DNA of 64,000 nucleotides from NCBI GenBank assembly GCA_009929315.1, contig SAAS01000003.1:186001-250000 (forward strand), read 5' to 3'. Each line of letters begins with the position of its first letter. The first letter of the stretch is position 1. The notes under the pieces are model-generated. The model ran no database searches, was not told the origin of the DNA, and saw only the letters and a list, made by a program, of their open reading frames with translations. This DNA is from Clostridia bacterium. GTDB lineage: Bacteria > Bacillota > Clostridia > Oscillospirales > Oscillospiraceae. Positions 17,843 through 25,787 of the stretch are shown here, in pieces. Position numbers and translations under genes: made by a program.

Positions 17843-18589
17843 ATGCCTGACAGATGGTTTGACGGAACCTATTATAAAAGAGAACTGACGGTTAATTATT
17901 TGGACTGCAACACCGAAAGAAAGGTATTTCCCCACTACTTGCTTGGAATATTTTCAGAGATAGCCGGGGACGAATCTCAAGCAAAAGGTCGCACTCACGA
18001 GGCGCTGGTCAGCAGCGGAAGAGTTTATTTGATAACCAGAATGAGCTTAAGACTTCACAGAACGCCCTGCGTCAACGAAACCCTCATTTTTCGCACATGG
18101 TTTCGGAAAGCGGAAGGGAAGTTCTTTTATCGAGACGGCGACGTTCGCTCTCCGGAGGGGGAGCTTATTGCCTCCATCTCCGGCACATGGGTCTATATCG
18201 ATCTGATTGAGCACAAAGTCCTTGATTCGACGGAGCATCCCGTCGTCACCACAAGATGTTTTGATGAAGCAGCCGACGCTCCGGAGTGCAAAAAAATTGT
18301 ACCCGAAGAGGAATTGCCGATTATCGGGCAAAGACCTATTTATTACACTGACCTTGACTGCAACTGCCATGTCAACAACTCCGCATACAGCAGAATTGCT
18401 CTCGATTTTCTTCCCGAAGAGTTTAGAAACCGTGAAATCGAGGATTTGGTCGTAAACTTCAACAAGGAAACAAAGCTCGATGATACCCTTGAGATAAGAG
18501 GGGGAAACACCGAGAAGGGCTATATCATTCAGGGCTTCCACGAGGGTTCTCTGCACTTTGGGTGTGAGTTTGTCTTTCGCGGGCAATAG
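17843..18589 (+). CDS. Acyl-ACP thioesterase, copy 2
   Basis: This is a second thioesterase of the same family (248 aa), with the matching N-terminal block WFDGTYYKRELTVNYLDCNT and second-half block IYYTDLDCNCHVNNSAYSR. Alignment by eye shows shared motifs throughout, but copy 2 is clearly diverged, for example DGNGHVNN versus DCNCHVNN. The two are best read as an old tandem duplication that may have split chain-length or substrate preference. The start follows TTGGAGGATACTC. A terminator lies just after the stop. Confidence 0.88.
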   Translation: MPDRWFDGTYYKRELTVNYLDCNTERKVFPHYLLGIFSEIAGDESQAKGRTHEALVSSGRVYLITRMSLRLHRTPCVNETLIFRTWFRKAEGKFFYRDGDVRSPEGELIASISGTWVYIDLIEHKVLDSTEHPVVTTRCFDEAADAPECKKIVPEEELPIIGQRPIYYTDLDCNCHVNNSAYSRIALDFLPEEFRNREIEDLVVNFNKETKLDDTLEIRGGNTEKGYIIQGFHEGSLHFGCEFVFRGQ

Positions 18590-18620
18590 ATTCAGTATGA
18601 CATAAAAACACAAAATATAG

Positions 18621-18679
18621 CCGCACCCGAACCTTGATTGTCACTATTTAGTGAACATCGGCTTTGGGTGCCTTTTTTT
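18621..18679 (+). terminator. Terminator after the thioesterase pair
   Basis: A long, interrupted inverted repeat joins CCGCACCCGAA to TTTGGGTGCC, with an inner TGTCACT/AGTGAACA pairing, followed by a run of seven T. Confidence 0.75.
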
Positions 18680-19123
18680 ATGTAAACGCCAATTTTTTTG
18701 TGTTATTTTTGGTAATCCGGTAAAACGAAAGATTTGCAGGGGTGCTTGCAAATGAGGTGTAATATTTACAAATGGCAACAAAATAGTAACAAAAATATCT
18801 GGTAATATTACTAAAGATTACGTTAATTAGTTAACAACTATTGCTTTACTTGAGATTCTTTGCTAACATGAGCGACGTGCTCAGGCAAAAACAACAGAAA
18901 TATTCACGAAAGTGGGGAACAATGAACTAAAAATACGACTAACTAAACCTTTTGTGGGGGATTCTTGGAAATATTAGGTATGTTGGAAAACTTGCGGGTT
19001 CAGCTGCGCAAACCGACATTATTCTTGAAGTCCTCGAAGCTATAATTGCAAATATCGGATTGAGCCGAAACGCAATGAACTCCCCTCACCACAAGGATAG
19101 AAAGTGATATTAGGAGGTTATCC
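18680..19123 (+). other. 444 bp gene-free leader region before the SleB-type hydrolase
   Basis: No gene was recognised. The region contains an inverted repeat ATTTGCA-n8-TGCAAAT (18732-18753), a GAGC-n5-GCTC hairpin near 18869, and TTCAC-GAAA-GTG, a GNRA-capped stem, near 18903. Further downstream are G-rich patches, GTGGGGAAC and GTGGGGGATTC. These look like structured RNA rather than coding sequence. I could not match the whole to a known riboswitch; c-di-GMP and c-di-AMP classes were considered but key conserved strings are absent. The ribosome site TTAGGAGG lies just before the hydrolase. Confidence 0.4.
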
Positions 19124-19741
19124 ATGAAAAAACTTTTAACTATTATACCTGTACTCGCGCTGACCTTGGTTTTAAGCGGCTACGCAAAAGCAGCCTATGA
19201 CGACTCGGGCACAGTTGCAAGCACCTTTTCAGCCGATGTTGATTATTCGGGGCAGATGATTGAAGCAGCCGTAACAGGAGATTACGAAGCCGGACTTCTG
19301 GCACAGCAAGCCCGCAACGAAAAAATCAGCACATTGGGACTGGAAGAAGAAAGCTATACTTTTGAAGATCTTATGCTTCTTTCAAAAATCATTTACGCCG
19401 AGGCTGGCTCGGTTTGGCTCAGCGACGAATGGAAGATGTGTGTGGGCGAAGTTGTTCTCAACAGAGTAGCAAGCCCCGAATTTCCAAACACAATCAAGGA
19501 GGTTCTTGAGCAGCCCGGTCAATACTACGGAGCAAACAGCCGTTATTTCAATAACCTTTTACCGTCCGAGCGCTGTGTGAACGCCGCGCTGAGATTGTTA
19601 AACGGTGAACGGCTTCTCGAACCCTCGGTTGTTTTTCAGGCAAACTTCGTTCAGGGCGGGGGAGCACAAACAGCGTTTTACGACAAGTATTTGGGTTGGA
19701 CCTATTTCTGTTACAGTTCAAATATAAAGCTCTACGAATAA
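19124..19741 (+). CDS. Secreted cell-wall hydrolase, SleB-type (Hydrolase_2) domain
   Basis: SleB-type enzymes are lytic transglycosylases that cut spore cortex or vegetative peptidoglycan. The 205 aa protein has a signal peptide (about 1-23, AKA cleavage site). Its C-terminal Hydrolase_2 domain starts at about residue 80, with the catalytic Glu93 in IIYAEAGSVWLSDEWKMCVG and the following VVLNRVASPEFPNTIKEVL. No LysM or peptidoglycan-binding domain is present, so it is shorter than B. subtilis SleB and resembles CwlJ/SleB-like vegetative proteins of gut clostridia. It is monocistronic between two terminators. Confidence 0.85.
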   Translation: MKKLLTIIPVLALTLVLSGYAKAAYDDSGTVASTFSADVDYSGQMIEAAVTGDYEAGLLAQQARNEKISTLGLEEESYTFEDLMLLSKIIYAEAGSVWLSDEWKMCVGEVVLNRVASPEFPNTIKEVLEQPGQYYGANSRYFNNLLPSERCVNAALRLLNGERLLEPSVVFQANFVQGGGAQTAFYDKYLGWTYFCYSSNIKLYE

Positions 19742-19743
19742 AC

Positions 19744-19787
19744 AAAAAAGAACTGCCGCAAATTTCGAATTGCGGCAGTTCTTTTTT
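19744..19787. terminator. Bidirectional terminator
   Basis: AAAAAAGAACTGCCGCAA / TTGCGGCAGTTCTTTTTT with an 8-base loop separates the hydrolase from the convergent E2-like gene. Confidence 0.9.
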
Positions 19788-19798
19788 GCAATATAATT

Positions 19799-20683
19799 TT
19801 AGAAAATGTCCTGAATGACCTTCTCGGGGGGAGCCTCAAGCAGACGGGGATTGCGCAGGTAATACTTGAGATACTTAAAGGAGCTTGCGTGGTAAAATCC
19901 ATCGCAGATACGTTCGTCCGTCGTTACGTTAAAGTCGATGTACTTTCTCTCAACCGGACGACCCGAGGCATCAAGCTCAACCGTATGGCGCTTTGCACCG
20001 AAGGCGAGGAACAAAGGAAGATTTCCCATGTTGTAAAGATGATGGTGAATTGGGGGAATACCTATTGAGCCGAGGTCGGTGATAATCATTGAGCCGTGGA
20101 AGGGACTTGCATCAAGAATTGATTGGGGAAGCCAGCCAAAATAATCAAGAAGCTTTATCGTTCCGATGATTGCGTTGATAATTATTCGAGGAAAACGCGC
20201 GAAGGCCGTGGCCAGCTTGTCTGTGTCGTTTGCCTCATCGTTTGCCTTAATTTCATCAATTTGCTCGTTTATTTTGCGGTATACGTCAAAAACTGTGTCT
20301 GACGGTAAAAACTTTGCCTTTATTGTGGTCTCTTCGGAATCGTCTGTCAGAGCTCGCTTAACGGTCATCAGAACCTCAATCTCGTGACGGGCATAAACTT
20401 TTTGACCGGAAACAAAGCGATTTAAAGCAGGACGATAAGCGACTGTTCTCACATAAGCCGCCAAAAACAGATGGAGCATGCCCATGCCCTTGTAGCCCTC
20501 GGAACGCTTCTCTCTGAGCCAGCGGTCGATTTCGGTGACTTCGATACTGTCGCTGAAATAGTTTGAGGCATCGTTACGGGCTTTCATTACAAAAGGTGTA
20601 AGCTTGTTATAGGGGGGATAATTGCGGATCAGTCGTCCGTCTTTTCGGTCGCCGATTCTGCGTTTATATATGGGTTCAGACAT
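19799..20683 (-). CDS. Stand-alone 2-oxoacid dehydrogenase E2-like acyltransferase domain, catalytic His missing
   Basis: The 294 aa protein matches the chloramphenicol-acetyltransferase-like catalytic domain of dihydrolipoamide acyltransferases (E2). Recognisable parts are MIITDLGSIGIPPIHHHLYN, LPLFLAFGAKRH and the C-terminal block VTTDERICDGFYHASS. It has no lipoyl or E1-binding domain, and no E1 or E3 gene is adjacent. In true E2 and CAT enzymes the last block is D-H-R-x-x-D-G, with His as the catalytic base; here it reads D-E-R-I-C-D-G, so His is replaced by Glu. It may have another activity or a structural role. The start follows GGAGGAATTCACTT. Confidence 0.8.
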   Translation of the reverse strand: MSEPIYKRRIGDRKDGRLIRNYPPYNKLTPFVMKARNDASNYFSDSIEVTEIDRWLREKRSEGYKGMGMLHLFLAAYVRTVAYRPALNRFVSGQKVYARHEIEVLMTVKRALTDDSEETTIKAKFLPSDTVFDVYRKINEQIDEIKANDEANDTDKLATAFARFPRIIINAIIGTIKLLDYFGWLPQSILDASPFHGSMIITDLGSIGIPPIHHHLYNMGNLPLFLAFGAKRHTVELDASGRPVERKYIDFNVTTDERICDGFYHASSFKYLKYYLRNPRLLEAPPEKVIQDIF

Positions 20684-21046
20684 AAGTGAATTCCTCCGAC
20701 CTCCGTATAATTTTTGAGCGCTAAACTCATGTTTCTACAAAATCAAATTATATATGACATTATGGCTGATATCAAGAGCGAATTGTCATATTTAAAATTT
20801 TTGAGATGCTCGTCTTTTGCTATGTCGCATTAGCACAAAGAGCACCGGCATAATAATGAAATTGATGGGCAAGGTAACAATATGTAGGTGTTGACCCTTG
20901 CAATTCCGGCAAATATAGATTACAATAACCTAAATTGCGGTAAATAACGGAAAGGATTGACCGACAAACCTGATGTCCTCCCGTTATGTACGTTTGTTTT
21001 TATACCAAATTCAAAGAATCCGGCTTGTATTGGGGGTGTTACTGGA
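20684..21046. other. Intergenic region between the E2-like gene and the V-ATPase operon
   Basis: The 363 bp stretch is A+T-rich and holds the divergent promoters. Apart from the promoter at 20891-20919 I see no gene or clear RNA structure. The frame open from 20957 to the subunit F gene lacks a ribosome site and is 5' leader. Confidence 0.6.
20891..20919 (+). promoter_or_regulatory. Promoter of the V-type ATPase operon
   Basis: TTGACC (20891-20896), a 17 bp spacer and TATAGA (20914-20919) lie about 125 bp before the first subunit gene. Confidence 0.55.
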
Positions 21047-21361
21047 ATGACACTTGAAGCTATCAAGGCAATCAGCGAAGCTGAAGAACTGGCGCGAACA
21101 GCGAAGGCCGAGGCGGTCGCTCTTTCAAAAAAGCTTACAGCGGAAGCAGAGGAGAGCGGGAAACTGGCTCTTGAAAATGCCGCAAAGAAAGCTCAGGAAG
21201 AGCTTTTGGATCTCAGACACAGAGCGGAAGAAAAAGCGAAAGAGTCTGCACAAGAGCTTTCACGGAAAACAGAAAACCGCAAAGCCTCTATGCTCGTCCG
21301 TGCAAAGAGCAGAACGGAGCGCGCGGTGTCGCTCGTCATCGAAAGGATTGTGAACAGCTGA
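21047..21361 (+). CDS. ntpF: V-type ATP synthase peripheral-stalk subunit (NtpF/subunit H or G type)
   Basis: This small protein pairs with subunit E to form the peripheral stalk that holds the catalytic head against rotation. From the ATG at 21047, after GGGGGTGTTACTGGA, it is 104 aa and almost wholly coiled coil, rich in Ala, Glu and Lys (AEELARTAKAEAVALSKKL; AEEKAKESAQELSRKTE). Its position as first gene of an operon in the order F-I-K-E-C-G-A-B-D matches the Enterococcus hirae ntp operon. The TGA overlaps the next ATG (TGATG), so translation is probably coupled. The name rests on coiled coil and position rather than on strong motifs. Confidence 0.82.
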   Translation: MTLEAIKAISEAEELARTAKAEAVALSKKLTAEAEESGKLALENAAKKAQEELLDLRHRAEEKAKESAQELSRKTENRKASMLVRAKSRTERAVSLVIERIVNS

Positions 21362-23295
21362 TGGCCATTGAAAAAATGAAAAAGCTTCAGCTGACGGCTG
21401 TAAAATCCGAACGTGAGGCGATTTTGCGTGAGCTTATGCTTTTAGGCTGTGTCCACATCTCGGAACCCGAGGAAGCGGAGCCGGAATCGCAGGAGGCAGC
21501 ATATTTTTCCAGGGAAAGCGCAGGCCTTAACGAGTGCAAAGCGGAATATGACAAGCTGCTGGCTGCCCTTGAGATTTTAAACAAATACTCTCCGGCAAAG
21601 AAAGGCTTGTTTACACCCAAACCGGAAGCCTCCGCGGCATCCGTGATGGACGAGAGTTCAATTGAAGCAAGTTCAGGGCTTGCCCGAAAGCTGATAAGAA
21701 TGGAGGACAGCCTTAAGCACATCGCCGCCGAGGAAAGCAGGCTTAAGGGACTCGTCGAATCGCTTAGGCCTTGGGAAAAGCTAGATATACCTTTTGACTT
21801 TTCGGAAACCAAAAGCTGCTTTGTGACGACGGGTATTCTGCCCACCTCCGTTAAACTCTCCGCGCTTGAGAAAGCGCTTTACTCGCAGGAGGGCGAAAGC
21901 AGCTTAATCGAGATTTCCTCCGACAAAAACGCGTATTATCTTGTGCTGATCGGAATGAAGGAAGATAAAGCGAGGGTTTTGGAGCTTGTACGAAGCTTTG
22001 GCTTCGCACCTTCCTCCGCCGCGGGACTTCGCGGAACGGCACAGGAGAACATTCAAAATCTCGAACTCAAGCTTGAGGAGCTCGGACGTGAGAAGGAAGA
22101 GGTGTCGGCTCAAATAACCGAGGCAGCCCAAAAAAGGGACGAGCTGGAGCTTTGTGCGGACAAACTGCTCACGAAAACGGGACGGGCCGAAAATTCGGAA
22201 AGGCTTCTCTGCACGCAGGCGACCTTCAGTCTGGAAGGCTGGGTACCGCAAGCAATGGAAAAACAGCTCGGGAACGTACTTGCGAACTTTAACTGCGCAT
22301 GGGAAAGCTCTGAGCCCTCAGCGGAGGATACGTCCGAGGTTCCTGTAAATCTTCGCAACAACGCCTTAACTGCGCCTTACTCAATGCTGACGGAGATGTA
22401 CAATCTGCCGGCGTATAACGGCATTGACCCCAATCCCTTCCTTATGATATTTTTCTCAATGTTTTTCGGTATCATTCTGGCCGACTTGGGTTACGGAATG
22501 CTGCTGTTTTTCGGAGCTCTTCTCTATAAAAGCAAGGCAAAGCCGAAAGGAACGCAAACGAGAGCTGTCGGACTTCTGATGATTTGCGGAGTCTCGACAA
22601 TGCTGTTCGGACTTCTCTCCGGCTCGTTTTTCGGAGATGCGATAGCAAAACTTGCGGGAATGTACGGACACACTATCAGCATACCCGCCCTTATTGACCC
22701 GCTGAATAACCCCCTCCAGGTGCTTATCGGTGCACTTGCCATCGGCTTTGTTCAGCTTATTATCGGAACCGCAATCAACGGATATATGCTTATCCGTGAC
22801 GGTCAATGGCTGGACGCGATCTTTGATGTCGGTTCGCTGTGGCTGTTTTTCGCGGGAATAGCGCTCGGCGCACTGGGCGTCACCTGGTATGTGGCAATAG
22901 CGGGAGCGATTATGATAGTTGCCACTCAGGGCAGGTCAAGCCCTTCAATCGGCGGGAAAATCGGCAACGGAATCTTCGGTCTTTACAGCGTTGCGAGCGG
23001 TTGGTTCGGAGATGTGCTCTCCTACTGCCGACTGATGGCGCTGATGCTGGCGGGCGCGGTTATCGCGAGCGTGTTTAACACTCTCGGCGCGATGACAGGA
23101 AGCATAATCGCATTTATTGTTCTTTTCATTCTGGGACAGTCGCTCAACCTCGCGCTCAGTCTTATCGGAGCTTTTGTCCATTCTCTGCGTTTGCAATATC
23201 TTGAATTTTTCGGTAAATTTTACCGCGAGGGCGGAAAAGCCTTCCGTCCGCTTGCAGTTAAGACAAACTATTTCAACATAATTGAGGAGGACTAA
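21361..23295 (+). CDS. ntpI: V-type ATP synthase subunit I (a subunit)
   Basis: Subunit I is the membrane stator that provides the ion half-channels beside the rotor ring. The 644 aa protein has an N-terminal cytoplasmic part (about 1-330) with two coiled-coil stretches. The C-terminal membrane half has about seven to eight helices, starting near FLMIFFSMFFGIILADLGYG and including FGDVLSYCRLMALMLAGAVI, which contains the conserved Arg that faces the rotor glutamate. It is followed immediately by subunit K. Length and domain order are normal. Confidence 0.95.
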   Translation: MAIEKMKKLQLTAVKSEREAILRELMLLGCVHISEPEEAEPESQEAAYFSRESAGLNECKAEYDKLLAALEILNKYSPAKKGLFTPKPEASAASVMDESSIEASSGLARKLIRMEDSLKHIAAEESRLKGLVESLRPWEKLDIPFDFSETKSCFVTTGILPTSVKLSALEKALYSQEGESSLIEISSDKNAYYLVLIGMKEDKARVLELVRSFGFAPSSAAGLRGTAQENIQNLELKLEELGREKEEVSAQITEAAQKRDELELCADKLLTKTGRAENSERLLCTQATFSLEGWVPQAMEKQLGNVLANFNCAWESSEPSAEDTSEVPVNLRNNALTAPYSMLTEMYNLPAYNGIDPNPFLMIFFSMFFGIILADLGYGMLLFFGALLYKSKAKPKGTQTRAVGLLMICGVSTMLFGLLSGSFFGDAIAKLAGMYGHTISIPALIDPLNNPLQVLIGALAIGFVQLIIGTAINGYMLIRDGQWLDAIFDVGSLWLFFAGIALGALGVTWYVAIAGAIMIVATQGRSSPSIGGKIGNGIFGLYSVASGWFGDVLSYCRLMALMLAGAVIASVFNTLGAMTGSIIAFIVLFILGQSLNLALSLIGAFVHSLRLQYLEFFGKFYREGGKAFRPLAVKTNYFNIIEED

Positions 23296-23298
23296 CAC

Positions 23299-23799
23299 AT
23301 GGAAGAGTTCATTACTAAGTTCGGCGGAATGCTGATCGGTATTCTTGGCAGCGGTCTTGCGGCGGTTCTTTGCTGCGTCGGAAGCGCAAAGGGAACAGGT
23401 ATGGCAGGTGAAGCCGGAGCGGGAATTTTAAGAGAGAAGCCCGACTTGTTTTCAAAAGCTTTGATTTTGCAGGTTATTCCTGGAACACAGGGACTTTACG
23501 GCTTCGTTATTTGGTTTATCTGCATTATCCAGATGGGCGTTATGGCGGGAACCGCTGTCGGAATGCCTATTAGCGTCGGTCTTCTTTATGCTGCTGCCTG
23601 CCTTCCCATCGCAATCGGCGGCACTATTTCCGCAATATATCAGGGACGCGTTGCAGTCAGTTCAGTCCACCTTCTTGCAAAGCAGCCCGACAGCATGGGC
23701 AAGGGAGTTATGCTCTGCGTTATCGTCGAGTTCTACGCCATACTTTCCTTCCTTGCTTCCTTTATAATGCTTATCGGCGTTTCAAGCGCTGCTAAGTGA
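23299..23799 (+). CDS. ntpK: V-type ATP synthase subunit K (c-ring proteolipid), sodium-type
   Basis: Subunit K forms the rotating membrane ring that carries ions. The 166 aa protein is the duplicated four-helix form. By alignment from memory with E. hirae NtpK, the sodium ligands T64, Q65, Q110 and E139 correspond here to T63 and Q64 (VIPGTQGLYG), Q115 (IYQGRVAV) and E144 (VIVEFYAIL). E144 is the ion-carrying glutamate, and the backbone-ligand Leu is Ile. All side-chain ligands are kept, so Na+ rather than H+ is the likely coupling ion. It lies 3 bp after subunit I. Confidence 0.95.
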   Translation: MEEFITKFGGMLIGILGSGLAAVLCCVGSAKGTGMAGEAGAGILREKPDLFSKALILQVIPGTQGLYGFVIWFICIIQMGVMAGTAVGMPISVGLLYAAACLPIAIGGTISAIYQGRVAVSSVHLLAKQPDSMGKGVMLCVIVEFYAILSFLASFIMLIGVSSAAK

Positions 23800-23815
23800 T
23801 TGTGGGAATACTATA

Positions 23816-24424
23816 ATGGACGGAATAAATAAAATTACCGAGCGAATCGCGGCGGAAGCCCGTGAGGAAATCAGTGCCCTGCAGGCGGAAACGGCTGAAA
23901 AATGCAAAGCTATTAAGGATGAATTTAACGCCAAGGCTCAGGAGGAATACTGGAGGCTTATCGGCGAAGGGACAAAGGACTGTGAGACTCAGGTCAAGCG
24001 CCTCGCGGGAACTGCGGATATGGAGGCGAAAAAGAGTATGCTTGCCATGAAGCAGGAGACAATTGCCCACATCTTTGACCTCTCCATTGCGGGGCTCTGC
24101 GCTCTGCCTGAGAATAAGTACGTTGATTTTCTCTCCAAACAGGCCGCAAAAGCTGCCGTTACGGGACTTGAAGAGCTGGTGTTTAACGCAAAGGACAAGG
24201 CTTCCTGCGCAAAAGCCGTGACAAAAGCCGCTAATGAGCTTTTAAAAAACAGAGGACTTCTCCCCAAGCTCACAATAAGTGAAAAGACGGGGAGCTTTCG
24301 TGGCGGACTAATGGTAAAGCAGGGCGATATTGAAGTCAACTGCACCGTTGAAAAGCTCGTTGAGCTTTCAAAGAGCGAGCTTGCACCGCAGCTTGCCGAG
24401 CTGCTTTTCGCGGAAGAAGTCTGA
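23816..24424 (+). CDS. ntpE: V-type ATP synthase subunit E
   Basis: Subunit E forms the peripheral stalk with the small coiled-coil subunit. The 202 aa protein has an N-terminal helix (INKITERIAAEAREEISALQ, then AEEAR/KCK-rich coiled coil to about residue 90) and a globular C-terminal domain. Near the end are FRGGLMVKQGDIEVNCTVEKL and a short tail, the usual end of the family. It lies 16 bp after ntpK and 40 bp before subunit C. Confidence 0.92.
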   Translation: MDGINKITERIAAEAREEISALQAETAEKCKAIKDEFNAKAQEEYWRLIGEGTKDCETQVKRLAGTADMEAKKSMLAMKQETIAHIFDLSIAGLCALPENKYVDFLSKQAAKAAVTGLEELVFNAKDKASCAKAVTKAANELLKNRGLLPKLTISEKTGSFRGGLMVKQGDIEVNCTVEKLVELSKSELAPQLAELLFAEEV

Positions 24425-24464
24425 ACTCGGACTCAATAAAAACCTGCGGCAAGGAGGAAAACGC

Positions 24465-25469
24465 TTGTCAGACAAGAAAATTACCGACTACGATTATCTC
24501 TATTTGACCTCGGCGCTTCGGGCGAAAGAGCCAAAGAAGCTGACGAAGGACAAGATGGATCGTATGCTGGACGCACAGAATTTTGAAGATGCGGCTAAAA
24601 TGCTCATGGAATGCGGCTATGCGGATATGTCCGGCATGGCGGCCTCAGCGCTCGAAAAGGCTCTCAACAAGCACAGAACGGAAATCTTTGAGGAAATACG
24701 CCAGCTCATTCCCGAACACTCGGTTTTGGACGCGTTTTGCCTTAAATACGACTATCACAACGCTAAGGTTTTAATAAAGGCGGAGAGCGCCAATGTCGAC
24801 GGAAGGTATCTTCTTTCGGATTCGGGTATGGTGAGCGTCGAAAGGCTGATCGACGCCTATCAGACTGAGGATTATGAGGCTTTGCCAAAAAGACTTGGAA
24901 AAGCGCTTGAAGAGGCAAGAGGCGTATTGAAGCGTACGGAAAACGCCCAGCTTGCGGATTTCATTCTGGACAGAGCATATTTTGAAGAAATGAAGGAAAC
25001 GGCAGGGAAACTGTATTCCCCGTTCCTATCAGATTATGTAAACCTTACCATTGACGGCGCTAATCTGCGGGCAACTGTCAGAACGCTCCGTATGGGCAGG
25101 GATTCGGAGTTTCTTAAAAACGCGCTTATAGAAGGCGGAAGCATTGACTCGGCTAAGCTCATTGAAGCTGTCGCTCATGACGAGGGCTTCGAAGCACTGT
25201 ATTTACATTCTCCGTTCAGTCAGGCGGCCGCTCTCGGGCAGGAGGCACTTCACGGCGGAAGGCTTACCGAGTTTGAAAAGAGCTGTGATAACGTACTGAT
25301 AAACTTTTTCGCCGGGGCAAGGGATATTAGCTTTGGCGCGGCGCCCGTAATTGCCTATATAGCGGGTCTGGAAAATGAGATTACGGCGGCAAGAATGATA
25401 CTGTCGGGTAAGCTTTCGGGCGTTGAGCCATCGCTTATCCGGGAAAGGCTGCGTGATATTTGTGCTTAA
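24465..25469 (+). CDS. ntpC: V-type ATP synthase subunit C (d-type rotor collar)
   Basis: Subunit C is the funnel-shaped adaptor that joins the central shaft to the membrane ring. The frame is open from 24330, but I choose the TTG at 24465: GGAGG at 24453-24457 lies 7 bases upstream and the upstream part overlaps ntpE. The protein is then 335 aa, starting MSDKKITDYDYLYLTSALRA. The family pattern is visible in FCLKYDYHNAKVLIKAE and in the C-terminal VIAYIAGLENEITAARMILSG, followed by IRERLR. The end overlaps the start of subunit F. Confidence 0.92.
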   Translation: MSDKKITDYDYLYLTSALRAKEPKKLTKDKMDRMLDAQNFEDAAKMLMECGYADMSGMAASALEKALNKHRTEIFEEIRQLIPEHSVLDAFCLKYDYHNAKVLIKAESANVDGRYLLSDSGMVSVERLIDAYQTEDYEALPKRLGKALEEARGVLKRTENAQLADFILDRAYFEEMKETAGKLYSPFLSDYVNLTIDGANLRATVRTLRMGRDSEFLKNALIEGGSIDSAKLIEAVAHDEGFEALYLHSPFSQAAALGQEALHGGRLTEFEKSCDNVLINFFAGARDISFGAAPVIAYIAGLENEITAARMILSGKLSGVEPSLIRERLRDICA

Positions 25470-25776
25470 AATTGCAGTCATAGGCGGGCGGGAAACAGTT
25501 ATGGGCTTTAAGGCTCTGGGGCTCGACGCCTTCCCCGTTCTGGGGGATGATGAGGCACACGCCGCCTTCAGAAAGCTCACGAAGGAAACCGACAACTATG
25601 CCATAATCTACGTCGAGGAAACTTTTTACAAGGCTCTTGCGGCGGAGATTGAAAAATACAAGGACGTCCCCACTCCTGCCATAATCCTGATTCCGGGCAG
25701 GGAAGGTTCACTTGGACTCGGACAAAGCGCCCTTCAGAGCGCAGTTTTGCGCGCTGTCGGCAGCGATATCCTTTAG
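25462..25776 (+). CDS. ntpG: V-type ATP synthase subunit F (NtpG)
   Basis: Subunit F sits with D in the central rotor shaft. The protein starts MLKIAVIGGRETVMGFKALGL and ends with the short GQSALQSAVLRAVGSDIL tail; GLDAFPVLGDDEAHAAF and NYAIIYVEETFYK are typical. The start is uncertain: GTG at 25462 gives the family N terminus, whereas GTG at 25453 is nearer to GGAAAGG. Both overlap the 3' end of ntpC. About 105 aa with the chosen start. It lies 11 bp before subunit A. Confidence 0.9.
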   Translation: MLKIAVIGGRETVMGFKALGLDAFPVLGDDEAHAAFRKLTKETDNYAIIYVEETFYKALAAEIEKYKDVPTPAIILIPGREGSLGLGQSALQSAVLRAVGSDIL

Positions 25777-25787
25777 GAGGTATGTAA

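Noticed and set aside
18870..18932. 20-codon frame starting MSDVLRQKQQ
   Set aside because: There is no ribosome site, and it overlaps hairpins; nothing supports translation.
18860..19010. Possible c-di-GMP (GEMM-I) riboswitch
   Set aside because: CAGGCAAA and CGAAAG resemble it, but the conserved GCAAAGCC-type segment and tetraloop-receptor order are missing. It is kept only as an unexplained leader.
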